From: Bacillus sp. 103mf
GTDB taxonomy: Bacteria > Bacillota > Bacilli > Bacillales > Bacillaceae_G
Assembly: GCF_900116295.1 (NCBI RefSeq)
Contig: NZ_FPAF01000002.1
Location: 162,472 to 226,471 of the forward strand
DNA length: 64,000 nt
Direction of reading: 5' to 3'
The translations under genes were made by a program, and so were the position numbers. Positions 45,452 through 53,900 of this stretch are shown in pieces. Every line of letters starts with the position of its first letter. Position 1 is the first letter of the stretch. Below the pieces are notes generated by a model, which was not told the origin of the DNA, did not search any database, and saw only the letters and a list, made by a program, of their open reading frames with translations.

Positions 45452-46687
45452 TCACCGAGACAACTTCTTCTGTTTTTTACGATTCCAAAGAAATACCCCA
45501 ATACTAAGGAAAATAAGAATACCTGCACCAATACCAGCCATTAGCTTATACGAAAAGGTAGACTTTGTTACACTACTCTCTTTCGGCTTCTCAAACACAA
45601 CATCCTCTTTCGAAAGAACATTAATACTTTCTATCGTTTGATCATTTTTTTTAATATCTACAGTCCCAATAACATCACCGCGGCGAAGACCTGCTTTATA
45701 TAAATTCGCCTCATCGACATGATTTTCTTTAAAAACAGCTTGTACATTTTTAGCTTCTCCTTGCTTTAATACAAGGTCAACACTTCGTTCCAATTCACCA
45801 TTTACTGATTTATTCAAGTAAAGCATTTCCTTTGTCCAGTTGTTTTTATCTAACACTTGTTGTTTTGCAAATTGCGGAAATGCATAATCAGCAATCTTTC
45901 TCATGTCTTCATAAATTTCTGGCTTTTGTGAGGACATTACGACATTAATAATACGATTTCCATCTTTCTCATTTATTTGTACAAGTGTATTATGAGCTTC
46001 ATTTGTAAAACCTGTTTTCCCGCCAATACAATTTGGATTTTCAAAATATTGTCCTCTATTAAAAATAGAAACAGTTTGTCTTGATGTTGTAACAGTTGTT
46101 CGCTTCGTATTCATTGCTGTCATGATTTCCGGGTGTTTCATCACACCTCTCGAAATCATCGCCATATCATACGGCGTTGTATAATGATTGGGATCATGCA
46201 GACCACTTGGCGTAACAAAGTGACTATCCTTTGCACCTAACTGCGCTGCCTTCTCATTCATCATCTTCGCAAAATTTTCTGGACTTCCTGCTACGTGCTC
46301 TGCAATCGCATACGCTACATCATTTGCACTTAGCACCATTAAAATCATAAGGGCAGTATCCCGATCTACCGTTTCCCCTGCTTGAAATTCAATTTGATAA
46401 TTACTTTTCTCTTGTTCAAGAGCCTTTTGAGAAAAAGCAATTCGCTCTCCAGACTGCACATGCTCCATCAATAAAATACTCGTTAACACTTTTGTTATAC
46501 TAGCTGGAAAAGCACGCTGATGCGCATTTTTGTCATACAAAACATCACCTGTTTTCGCGTCGATTGAAACAGCAAACTGTCCAAACACATTCGGGTCTTG
46601 CAAACTTTCTGCATACAACTTAACAGGCGCAAGCAAAAATAACAAGGTTGCAATAACTAAAGCCGAAATTTTCTTAAAGCTAAACAT
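45452..46687 (-). CDS. D-alanyl-D-alanine carboxypeptidase (DacF-like PBP)
   Basis: The 411-residue enzyme has a signal peptide, the SxxK motif in FPASITKVLTS, SxN in LSANDVAYAIAEH and KTG in GGKTGFTNEAHNT. A C-terminal PBP5-type domain and a membrane anchor (AGIGAGILIFLSIGVFLWNR) follow. It trims peptidoglycan pentapeptides. The C-terminal anchor is a transmembrane helix rather than the usual amphipathic helix. Monocistronic. Confidence 0.93.
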   Translation of the reverse strand: MFSFKKISALVIATLLFLLAPVKLYAESLQDPNVFGQFAVSIDAKTGDVLYDKNAHQRAFPASITKVLTSILLMEHVQSGERIAFSQKALEQEKSNYQIEFQAGETVDRDTALMILMVLSANDVAYAIAEHVAGSPENFAKMMNEKAAQLGAKDSHFVTPSGLHDPNHYTTPYDMAMISRGVMKHPEIMTAMNTKRTTVTTSRQTVSIFNRGQYFENPNCIGGKTGFTNEAHNTLVQINEKDGNRIINVVMSSQKPEIYEDMRKIADYAFPQFAKQQVLDKNNWTKEMLYLNKSVNGELERSVDLVLKQGEAKNVQAVFKENHVDEANLYKAGLRRGDVIGTVDIKKNDQTIESINVLSKEDVVFEKPKESSVTKSTFSYKLMAGIGAGILIFLSIGVFLWNRKKQKKLSR

Positions 46688-46830
46688 GCTACTCTCCCTT
46701 TTCTTTACTCTATATGTATACGTTATTTATTATAAAAATCAAAATGGAATATGAAACTACCTTTTTATTCGCCAATTTGCAGTATATCATAAATTTACAA
46801 AAAAAGACAGATTAACAATGTATAAAAATA

Positions 46831-46852
46831 GGAGGAATTACTCCTCCTTATC
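46831..46852 (-). terminator. Terminator of the 75-residue gene
   Basis: AGGAGGA-at-TACTCCTCCT with TATTTTTATA following on the minus strand; overlaps the stop. Confidence 0.7.
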
Positions 46853-47065
46853 TTCCTCATCTCTTAAGAAATCTATGAAATTATCGCTAGCTTCCCCTTC
46901 TGTTATCTCATCTGTTATCCCTATAAATGACCAGCCCTTTGATTCAATCCATTGTATAAACTCATCTATAAATTCATCATGAGATACATCTACATCAAGA
47001 ACTACTCCATTAATAGAAATCGTTCTATACCTTGGTACATACATTTTAAACGTTTTTCTTACCAT
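46838..47065 (-). CDS. Conserved hypothetical protein (75 aa)
   Basis: An acidic 75-residue protein with the pattern VDVSHDEFIDEFIQWIESKG followed by WSFIGITDEI, which suggests a small alpha/beta fold. AAGGGAT precedes the ATG and a terminator overlaps the stop. No family name is recognised; the setting gives no hint. Confidence 0.6.
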   Translation of the reverse strand: MVRKTFKMYVPRYRTISINGVVLDVDVSHDEFIDEFIQWIESKGWSFIGITDEITEGEASDNFIDFLRDEEDKEE

Positions 47066-47164
47066 ACATATCCCTTCATTTATACAAAATATTATTTATT
47101 CTTTTATATAATATATTAATAGAATAGAAAAAAATTAACCCTTAATACGCCCTAAAAACTACTA

Positions 47165-47357
47165 TATAAATACAAATTTAAAAAAAGACATAAAAACCAT
47201 TTTCTTTTTAACGAAGGACGAGAGCATCTGGCCATGCATAGAAGTGGTCGGGGCCCTTTTCTGCCACATGCAAGGTTTAAAACAAAAGGAGAAGGCAAGT
47301 AGCGGTCATGTTGTATTCTGCATAACAGCGACTTATATGTCGAAAAATTAATATATA
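47165..47357 (+). repeat. Copy of second dispersed repeat family
   Basis: AAAAAAAGACATAAAAACCA, GAGAGCATCTGGCCATGCAT, TTTAAAACAAAAGGAGAAGG and CTTATATGTCGAAAAATTAA at the end (with TGTCGAA). Confidence 0.8.
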
Positions 47358-47362
47358 TATAA

Positions 47363-47440
47363 CTGAAAAAATCAACATAAACACTCTTTTCTTTTTAAGA
47401 GGGGACAAGAGCATCTAGCCATGGATGAAACGACTATGTG
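47363..47440 (+). repeat. Partial tandem copy of second repeat family
   Basis: GAAAAAATCAACATAAACAC, GGGACAAGAGCATCTAGCCA, ATGGATGAAACGAC; only the left part remains. Confidence 0.65.
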
Positions 47441-47452
47441 TCCATTTCGCAT

Positions 47453-47989
47453 TTATTTGCTGTGCTGCTTAATATATTCATCGTAAACAGGTATTTCACT
47501 ACCATTTCCAGCTCCGGCTCTTGTACTATTAAAAACATTCTCCACTTTTATTCCATTTATTTTAACGTCTAGGTCGTGGACAATACGATGAACATATCTT
47601 AAAGCTTGGGTATCATGATTTTTCACTGCTATATCATGTAATTTTTCAGCTCGTTCTAAATCTTCTTTCAGACCATCATTAGATAAAGAAATAGCTTCCT
47701 TCAGCGTAACAGAAATTAATCCAAAAGAACTTTTAGACTCCTCCCATGATGGGCTATTCACATCTTCATATTTTTCGTATTTCTCCCAACCCGTTATATT
47801 ATTTAAATCGCTATGTATTTCTGTTATTTTTTGCGGAACATTTTTTGATAGATCCTCTTTTTTTATTTGTTCAGCATTCTCGGCTTTACTTTCTTTTTTA
47901 TCCGTTTTATAAAACAGCCGTACGCCGCCAACTATTAATCCTACTAAAACAAGCCCCCCAACAATAAACACAACCCCTTTTTTAAACAT
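47453..47989 (-). CDS. Membrane-anchored hypothetical protein (178 aa)
   Basis: The protein has one N-terminal membrane helix (VVFIVGGLVLVGLIVGGVRL), a charged linker (DKKESKAENAEQIKKEDLSK) and an extracytoplasmic helical domain (LERAEKLHDIAVKNHDTQAL, RYVHRIVHDLDVKING). I do not recognise the family. AGGGGGAGC precedes the ATG. It is likely surface-exposed. It is the last core gene before the island. Confidence 0.6.
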   Translation of the reverse strand: MFKKGVVFIVGGLVLVGLIVGGVRLFYKTDKKESKAENAEQIKKEDLSKNVPQKITEIHSDLNNITGWEKYEKYEDVNSPSWEESKSSFGLISVTLKEAISLSNDGLKEDLERAEKLHDIAVKNHDTQALRYVHRIVHDLDVKINGIKVENVFNSTRAGAGNGSEIPVYDEYIKQHSK

Positions 47990-48152
47990 TGTGCCATGCT
48001 CCCCCTATACATCAATATCCTATTTATTCCATCATATCACATTTTCTAGAACATACCTTTTTACTATCCTAGCATGTATAACACATATGTTGATGTAAAA
48101 TGACAACCGACACCCTCTTGGTTATTTTTTGCAATATTATAAATAAAAAGTC

Positions 48153-48182
48153 TTGTAGAGTTCACATCATTTCATTTATAAT
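48153..48182 (+). promoter_or_regulatory. tRNA-Val promoter
   Basis: TTGTAG at 48153-48158, an 18-base spacer, then TATAAT at 48177-48182. Confidence 0.6.
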
Positions 48183-48229
48183 AGAAACCATAAAATAACA
48201 AAGATATTTACACATCATCATTTCATCAT

Positions 48230-48302
48230 GATCCCGTAGCTCAGCAGGGAGAGCGCCACCTTGACAGGGTGGAGGTCGCTGGTTCGAACCCAGTCGGGAT
48301 CA
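48230..48302 (+). tRNA. tRNA-Val (anticodon GAC)
   Basis: The 73-base gene has the acceptor pair GATCCCG / CGGGATC, D-arm GCTC...GAGC, anticodon stem CCACC-TTGACAG-GGTGG with anticodon GAC, and T-arm GGTTCGAACCC. CCA is not encoded. Its 3' end is repeated at 63,745, so this gene is the integration site of the island that follows. Confidence 0.95.
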
Positions 48303-48304
48303 TA
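48287..48304 (+). other. Left attachment repeat of tRNA-Val island
   Basis: AACCCAGTCGGGATCATA, the tRNA 3' end, is repeated exactly at 63745-63762. Confidence 0.85.
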
Positions 48305-48384
48305 AAACTCAATAGTATCAAGGCTTGAGAGGACATTATCAAAAGCTAAAACTGTGGAGGTCTCCATCAGACACCACAAGTTAA

Positions 48385-48440
48385 AAGAGGACTACTTCTA
48401 GTCGGCTAATCAGCTTGCTCAGAGGTAGTCCTCTTTTTTT
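48385..48440 (+). terminator. Terminator near left end of island
   Basis: AAGAGGACTACTTCT / GAGGTAGTCCTCTT with seven or more T residues. Confidence 0.75.
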
Positions 48441-48509
48441 GTGTCTATAAAATCGTGAAATGACTGATATGGATTTGAGTCAATATTTTGAACACAAAAA
48501 AAGGGAAGT

Positions 48510-48905
48510 CTAAGCTATATTTTTAGCTAGATTTTCTATTGCTTGAGGCGTTTTATAACCAATGCTACTATGAATTTGTTTTCGGTTATAAAATTCCTTG
48601 ATGTACTGAAATAGAGCTAGATTTGCTGGTTCAAATGTGACATATTGTGTTCAATCTACTTCTTCTTTCTTTAAAATGGCGTGAAATGACTCGATACAAG
48701 TATTGTCATACGGACAACCTTTCTTACTAAAAGAAGGCTTTATTTTATAATTCGTGAGTAAAGTTTGAAATTCTTAGCTGGTATATGGTGTTCCTAAGTC
48801 AGTATAATGAGACCTTCTGGTGGTTTTTGTATGTGGTAAGTGTTTTCCAACGCCTTTACTACAAGAATGAATATAGTACTCATCAATTCGTGGTATCGAT
48901 AATAT
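48510..48905 (-). pseudogene. IS3-family transposase (OrfB) C-terminal remnant
   Basis: The minus strand reads KALENTYHIQKPPEGLI, then (shifted) ANLALFQYIKEFYNRKQIHS and SIGYKTPQAIENLAKNIA. This is the DDE transposase tail of an IS3/IS150-type element, with at least one frameshift and an in-frame TGA. The terminus TTGAGTCAATATTTTG lies at 48476. Confidence 0.8.
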
Positions 48906-49023
48906 CACAGTACCTTGCAAAGAATACTAGTTAATGGTATATTTGTAAATAATTGAATATCCATTAAATGTAATCATTGTATTGAAGATGGTAAGAGATC
49001 CCGTAAACATACAATTTTAAAAA

Positions 49024-49351
49024 GGTGTGTTAGAACTAATAGCTTTAGCAATACTAACTGAGAGTGATTAATGTAGTTTATTCATTAGCTAAACGTATTT
49101 CTAACAAGATAGAAAGATCTGAAGGTTCTCTCTATCCTCTACTAAGAAGATTAGTTAATGATGGTTGTCTCTTAACTTATTTTCAAGAATCCCCCAAAGG
49201 GCCTGCAAGAAACTATTACTCTATAACCGAAAAAGGAGGAGAAAGGTTACGCCGTTTACTAAAAGAATGGATAGAATTCTCAAATGTGATTAATCATTTT
49301 ATAAAGGAAAGTGATTTTAATGAACAAAAAAGAATTTTTAAAAAAACTTAG
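49024..49351 (+). pseudogene. PadR-family regulator, frameshifted near its N-terminus
   Basis: GVLELIALAILTESD ends in TAA; in the next frame the protein continues YSLAKRISNKIERSEGSLYP and SPKGPARNYYSITEKGGERL. The two parts join into a normal PadR winged-helix protein with a one-base shift near 49,068. The upstream ATG is also missing. It overlaps the HAAS gene by 32 bp, as is usual for PadR-HAAS pairs. A start at GTG 49064 could give a short product lacking the first helix, but there is no ribosome site there. Confidence 0.65.
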
Positions 49352-49880
49352 CTCTTTCCTAGAAAACATGCCGAATTCAGAAAAAAAAGATATTATCTCA
49401 GAATATGAAACTCATTTTATCAGTGGTAAACAGGATGGGAAATCTGAAGAAGAAATTTCTAAAAATCTAGGAAACCCTAAAACTATCGCTAAAGAAATTA
49501 ATGTTACATATGCTATAAGCAACGCTGATAATAAACGAAGCCTCAAAAATATTATAACAGCAATATTTTCTGTTATGAGCTTAAGTTTTTTGAACTTTAT
49601 ATTTATCATTATCGCCTTCTTCTTGTTACTCTTGTTATTTCCAATTCTCCTAGCACTCATAATTGCCACTCCATTACTATTAGTATCACCTATCCTATTA
49701 ATAGTAGTAGGAGTTATCAAAGGATTTCATCAAATCCATTTTTCAGATGTTTATAGTGTATTTGTAGCTTTTCTCATTGGTTTAACAATTGCTGGAGTAT
49801 CTTACTATCCAATAAAACATTTATACTCACTTTTAGTAAAGTACCTAAAATGGAATTTAGCCATTTTACAAAGGTATTAA
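49320..49880 (+). CDS. HAAS/DUF1700 membrane protein
   Basis: The 186-residue protein begins with the HAAS domain (KKEFLKKLSSFLENMPNSEK, EEEISKNLGNPKTIAKEINV), followed by about four membrane helices. Such proteins are encoded next to PadR regulators and envelope-stress adhesins. ATG 49320 has AAAGGAAAG upstream. It may be a signalling or export partner of the PadR and the lipoprotein after it. Confidence 0.8.
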   Translation: MNKKEFLKKLSSFLENMPNSEKKDIISEYETHFISGKQDGKSEEEISKNLGNPKTIAKEINVTYAISNADNKRSLKNIITAIFSVMSLSFLNFIFIIIAFFLLLLLFPILLALIIATPLLLVSPILLIVVGVIKGFHQIHFSDVYSVFVAFLIGLTIAGVSYYPIKHLYSLLVKYLKWNLAILQRY

Positions 49881-49906
49881 TTAAGCAAAAAGGAGATGAC
49901 ATTTAA

Positions 49907-50530
49907 ATGAAAAAACATGTTTTATTTCTATTAATGCCGCTCACAATTGTATTTATGTCTGCTTGTTCACACGATACACAATCTAATGAAGTAAACGATG
50001 CACGATATAATAAATTAAGCAATATACAATCTATCAATGATATTGCTATTGAAATTCCAGAAAATATATTCAACTCTCAAAAAAAGAATGAAAATATTAA
50101 TGAAGATGAAATGAAACAAAGTATAAAAAATTATTTGGATTATAGTTGGGAGTTATCTGAAAACATCATTCCACTTTCTTCAACAATTTCTGATAAGAAT
50201 GTTACTGAATCCGATCGAGAAAAATTACAAAAACTAATGGATCTTGCGAAAAAAAATAATGTGAATTTCCATGATTTTATTAGTAATAATAATATACCTG
50301 ATGATTATCAAAAACCTTCAAAGGAAATCTATGAATATATTTCATCATCTACGGCACTTTTATTAGAAATGCAACAGGAAATAGACAAACTCTCGCAAAA
50401 TGGTAACTTGTTAAAGACAGATTTTTCTTTTACAAAGCAATTTACTAAAGTTAATGGTAGAAAGCAAAAAGAAATCGAAAAGTTTTTAAACGAAAAAAAT
50501 ATTAAAACTACAATTTTCAATCAACAATAA
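49907..50530 (+). CDS. Putative lipoprotein (207 aa)
   Basis: It has a lipoprotein signal with lipobox MSAC and an acidic, helical mature part (NEDEMKQSIKNYLDYSWELS, SKEIYEYISSSTALLLEMQQ). It resembles small Bacillus/Staphylococcus lipoproteins with an N-D-x-x-F type motif near the N-terminus (here NDIAIEIPENIF), but I cannot confirm that. AAGGAGATG precedes the ATG. It follows the HAAS gene by 26 bp and ends with a terminator, so PadR-HAAS-lipoprotein may form one operon. Confidence 0.7.
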   Translation: MKKHVLFLLMPLTIVFMSACSHDTQSNEVNDARYNKLSNIQSINDIAIEIPENIFNSQKKNENINEDEMKQSIKNYLDYSWELSENIIPLSSTISDKNVTESDREKLQKLMDLAKKNNVNFHDFISNNNIPDDYQKPSKEIYEYISSSTALLLEMQQEIDKLSQNGNLLKTDFSFTKQFTKVNGRKQKEIEKFLNEKNIKTTIFNQQ

Positions 50531-50536
50531 TATATA

Positions 50537-50586
50537 CCCTTCAAAATAGTCACTTAAAAAAAAGGCTACTTTGAAGGGTATTTTTG
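50537..50586 (+). terminator. Terminator of PadR-HAAS-lipoprotein genes
   Basis: ATACCCTTCAAAATAG pairs with CTACTTTGAAGGGTAT, then TTTTTGG. Confidence 0.8.
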
Positions 50587-50682
50587 GTGGAAGGACTATA
50601 AAAGGTTCTGGTGCAAGAAATCTATAAAACTTGGACATTATGAAGCGATACATCTTGCATTATCAAAAGAAGGGGGAACAAC

Positions 50683-50790
50683 GCAACCACTACAAACTCT
50701 AAGTTGCAACGTATTCGTGCTTTTCTTAATTATATGATTGAATGTGAAATCATTAAGAATAATCCTGCTAAGAAAATACAGAAGGCATGA
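50683..50790 (+). pseudogene. Tyrosine recombinase N-terminal (SAM-like) fragment
   Basis: The frame TNSKLQRIRAFLNYMIECEI followed by IKNNPAKKIQKA and TGA is the core-binding helix bundle of phage-type integrases. No catalytic domain follows. It is a leftover of an integrase in the island. Confidence 0.55.
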
Positions 50791-50865
50791 GAAATGGAAA
50801 TAACTTATAATTATACGGAAAAGTTTCCCAGTTTTGATATACTATTAAGTGCGAAGGAGGTTTTT

Positions 50866-50895
50866 TTGAAATTGGAAGAATTACCTTATTATTAA
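50866..50895 (+). CDS. Candidate leader peptide (9 aa) before phosphotransferase
   Basis: TTG 50866 with AAGGAGG five bases upstream encodes MKLEELPYY and stop. It ends at a hairpin AACTAAC / GTTAGTT. The arrangement resembles translational attenuation leaders, but other explanations exist. Confidence 0.4.
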   Translation: MKLEELPYY

Positions 50896-50915
50896 ACTAA
50901 CGAAGCAGGTTAGTT
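50895..50915 (+). promoter_or_regulatory. Hairpin after leader peptide
   Basis: AACTAAC-cgaagcag-type loop-GTTAGTT, then TTGTAAGG. It could mask or expose the downstream ribosome site at 50,946. Confidence 0.4.
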
Positions 50916-50963
50916 TTGTAAGGAAGTCATTATCTATATTGGATTGGAGGAATTAAAACGTAT

Positions 50964-51902
50964 ATGGAACAAAAGATACTTGAATTACTTAACGAAATAT
51001 ATCCAGTGAATTTTATTAAAGTTGAATCAGTAACAAATGAAATGTATCGGTGTATTGCAGAACAAGGTAACTTCTTCGCTAGAATAACGAACTATAAAAC
51101 ATATGATGAACAGTTAGAAGAGGTTAACTATACAAACTTTTTATATAATGAAGGATTTGGTGTCCCGCCTGCCATATCTTCTTTAAACGGTAAATTAGTA
51201 GAAAAGATAACACTTGATAAGGACGTTTTAACTGTTTTATATACTGCAGCTTCTGGTGTACACCTACCAAGAAGTCAATGGAATGCCCATTTATTAAAAG
51301 AATTAGGTCGGCAAATTGGTAGATTACATCGTTTATCAAAGAAATTTGAAAATATAATGCCAACTAAATATATCAACGATTGGCATGATAATGAGGAATA
51401 TAATTTTCATAAATATATACCTAAAGAAGAGAGTACTATTAGAGAAATTGCACATGAGGTTTTATCTACAATTAAAGATTTGCCAAAATGTCATTCAACA
51501 TATGGTTTACTACACGGGGATTTATGGTTAGAAAACATATTGGTAGATAATGATTCGAAATTGACAATGGTGGATTTTCAAGATTGTGAAAAACATTATT
51601 ATATATTTGATTTAGCTGTTCCAATATATAGTGCGTTGGAATATTCGTTTGTAGGGAATGGCAACATAGTTGACTATGGGCGTTCTATTACAAAAGCAAT
51701 AATCGACGGATATCAAGAGGAAAATGATATATCTCCAGAGATGTTAGGGAAACTTTCTCTATTTATTAAACTAAAGGAAATATTCGAATATAGCTTAATG
51801 CATATGTACTGGAATAAAGAGAGGTTAACTGAAGATCAAATACGAATAATGAACCACTTTAGACTAAGGATTGAACATAATTACTCTATTCTTAATATTT
51901 AA
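50964..51902 (+). CDS. Phosphotransferase enzyme family protein (APH/choline-kinase fold)
   Basis: The 312-residue kinase has the Brenner motif HGDLWLENILVDND (residues about 187-200) and the metal-binding MVDFQDCEKHYYIFDLA. This fold covers aminoglycoside and macrolide phosphotransferases, homoserine kinase II and SrkA-like kinases. No resistance class can be named from sequence alone. GGAGGAATT precedes the ATG. It sits alone in the island with a leader-like element before it. Confidence 0.75.
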   Translation: MEQKILELLNEIYPVNFIKVESVTNEMYRCIAEQGNFFARITNYKTYDEQLEEVNYTNFLYNEGFGVPPAISSLNGKLVEKITLDKDVLTVLYTAASGVHLPRSQWNAHLLKELGRQIGRLHRLSKKFENIMPTKYINDWHDNEEYNFHKYIPKEESTIREIAHEVLSTIKDLPKCHSTYGLLHGDLWLENILVDNDSKLTMVDFQDCEKHYYIFDLAVPIYSALEYSFVGNGNIVDYGRSITKAIIDGYQEENDISPEMLGKLSLFIKLKEIFEYSLMHMYWNKERLTEDQIRIMNHFRLRIEHNYSILNI

Positions 51903-52417
51903 ATAACTTTTGTTGTTAAACTAAAACACATCAATCATATTCAGGGGCATAGCGTAAAATTTCCTGTGGCACTTGCTATACTTGTGCAACAAACTAGCCT
52001 CAAGATTTAAGCGATAACGGTCTATAGCTGTGATTGTACCAGCACCATAAAATTTATTTACCAAGGCTTGATAGTCGATTTTTTTCAATTTGGATATAAA
52101 TTGAATCTTGGAGCACAAACAGGTGAGTACATCGCACCAGAACGAGGGTTTGGTCTGAGTGGATTCCTTAAATTTGAAAAACCGGAGGATAAAAAATAAG
52201 ATTTTACCTTTTTTAAAGCTAGGGAATTAATACAAATATGTCGACTACATATTTGTTCTTTCCTTATAGTTCCGCATTTGCGGAGCTTTTTATCTAAGCA
52301 ATAAAACTGAATATTACGTCTTTTGTTGAAAAATAATTAATCTACCAATTTTATTCATCCAAATTATGTTAATATTTTAGTTAATAATTGCGTATTATTA
52401 ATGGAGGGAGACCTATT
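51903..52417. other. Intergenic stretch with gene debris
   Basis: On the plus strand 52,091-52,198 reads an orphan C-terminus LNLGAQTGEYIAPERGFGLS then GFLKFEKPEDKK and stop, which looks like the end of a lost secreted protein. A minus-strand frame at 51,921-52,118 (LVNKFYGAGTITAIDRYRLN) has no start site and is not recognised. A hairpin TCCGCA / TGCGGA lies at 52,269. Confidence 0.4.
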
Positions 52418-53512
52418 ATGCATGTATCGATAAAGGGGAATGAGCAGATTACAAAGTTGCTAAATGATTGGTATCAAGCTATGTTGCGACAACAAAATAT
52501 ACAGGCAACAAATTTAAAACGAGAAATCGAGGACAAACTTTCCGATATAAAGGAAGATGAAAACCTATTATTATATTACTCACTGCTAGACTTTAGATAT
52601 AAGGTGTTAACAGATGGGCTGAACATCACAAAAGATAGTTTTAATAAAATTAACGCCTTCGATATACCAGCCGATGGATTCTTATCTTACTACTACCATT
52701 TCTTCAAAGCTATTCATGCAACTCTACTTGCAAATCATAATGAAGCTAAAGAACACTATGAGAAAGCAGAAAATCTCTTAAAATTCATTTCTAATGAACT
52801 AGAACAAGCTGAATTTTATTATAGAATTGCATCTTTCTATAATATTACTTTTCATTCGCTTATGGGTATCAAATACGCATCTAAAGCAGAAAAGATATTT
52901 TCTAAACACACTGGTTGCGAAATTAATGTAGCTTTATGCAAGAATATTTTAGGAGGAGCTTGTGTACAGTTACAACAATTTGAATTAGCAGAAGAACATT
53001 TTGCTTCTGCAATAGATATTTTACAGAAGCAAAATGAAGAAACTTTAATTTTAAGGGTTAGAAATAATTTAGGTTGGCTATATGCAAGCCAAAACCTTTC
53101 AAGTTTAGCTATTCGCCATTTATCAGAAGTTAATCAAAAAATCCCTAACCACTTTAAAGCTATTTTCTTAGAAGCAAGAGAACATTTCAAACTTGATCAA
53201 AAAGAAATAGCAGATGAATTTATAAAAAAAGGGTTGGATGTTTGTAAAGATTTAAATAATGTGGAATACCAGCATCATTTCACAATTTTAAAAGGAATGA
53301 ATGATAATATCCCTTTAGAAGAATTAGAAACTTTAATTATTTTAGGAACTGCATACTTTAAAAAAGAGAGGTTATTAGGGTACATACAAGAATATGAAGA
53401 AATATTGGCGGTCAAATTTCATGAGGTGCTAAACCTTGAAAAATCAGCAAAATACTTCTATTCGGCTTATAAAGCTAAACAAAAATTATTAGAAAAAGGA
53501 GCGTTAAAGTGA
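52418..53512 (+). CDS. Rap-family TPR phosphatase/regulator
   Basis: The 364-residue protein has the Rap architecture: an N-terminal helical bundle (LLNDWYQAMLRQQNIQATNL) and TPR repeats (EAKEHYEKAENLLKFISNEL, ELAEEHFASAIDILQKQNEE, LRVRNNLGWLYASQNLSSLA). Rap proteins dephosphorylate Spo0F or block response regulators, and are inhibited by imported Phr peptides. ATG 52418 has GGAGGGAG upstream. Its stop overlaps the Phr gene start (TGATG), the typical rap-phr pairing. Confidence 0.9.
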   Translation: MHVSIKGNEQITKLLNDWYQAMLRQQNIQATNLKREIEDKLSDIKEDENLLLYYSLLDFRYKVLTDGLNITKDSFNKINAFDIPADGFLSYYYHFFKAIHATLLANHNEAKEHYEKAENLLKFISNELEQAEFYYRIASFYNITFHSLMGIKYASKAEKIFSKHTGCEINVALCKNILGGACVQLQQFELAEEHFASAIDILQKQNEETLILRVRNNLGWLYASQNLSSLAIRHLSEVNQKIPNHFKAIFLEAREHFKLDQKEIADEFIKKGLDVCKDLNNVEYQHHFTILKGMNDNIPLEELETLIILGTAYFKKERLLGYIQEYEEILAVKFHEVLNLEKSAKYFYSAYKAKQKLLEKGALK

Positions 53513-53805
53513 TGAAAAAACTTTGTTCAATTGTGTTAAGTTCAGCTATTATTGGTATTCTTTCTTTTGGATTAAATAATTCTGTAGAAATTCTACAGTC
53601 TGCTCATGGAGATTATCCTGCACCACAAAAAACTGGCTTAACTTATACGCATGGAGATCACTTCATCACAAAGAGCACTCATGCTAATAAAGGTGATACA
53701 TGGTCATCTTCTTATTCACATGCTGACTTACCTATTTCTGCCGAAGGAGATCACGGTGGTTCTCCTTCTTATGGTCACGCTGACACACCTGCATCACAAG
53801 CGTAA
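53512..53805 (+). CDS. Phr signalling-peptide precursor with internal repeats
   Basis: The ~97-residue secreted precursor has a signal peptide (KKLCSIVLSSAIIGILSFGL) and a Gly/His/Asp-rich tail holding several related units: SAHGDYPAP, TYTHGDHF, SYSHADLPIS and SYGHADTPAS. The consensus is Y/A-x-H-(G/A)-D-x-P. This is longer than most Phr precursors (about 40-80 residues) and probably yields repeated mature signals. GTG 53509 is an alternative start with slightly better ribosome spacing. It is translationally coupled to the rap gene. Confidence 0.8.
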   Translation: MKKLCSIVLSSAIIGILSFGLNNSVEILQSAHGDYPAPQKTGLTYTHGDHFITKSTHANKGDTWSSSYSHADLPISAEGDHGGSPSYGHADTPASQA

Positions 53806-53824
53806 CACGTTAATAGATATAAAG

Positions 53825-53862
53825 AACAAGCCGCCCACCTAAAAATGAGCGGCTTTCTTTTT
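53825..53862 (+). terminator. rap-phr terminator
   Basis: AAGCCGC / GCGGCTT with a following T-run. Confidence 0.8.
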
Positions 53863-53900
53863 TATCTAAGCCAACTTACATAAGATTCATCAAAATACAT

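Noticed and set aside
51921-52118. 65-codon minus-strand frame
   Set aside because: No ribosome site and no recognisable family; kept only as debris in the intergenic entry.
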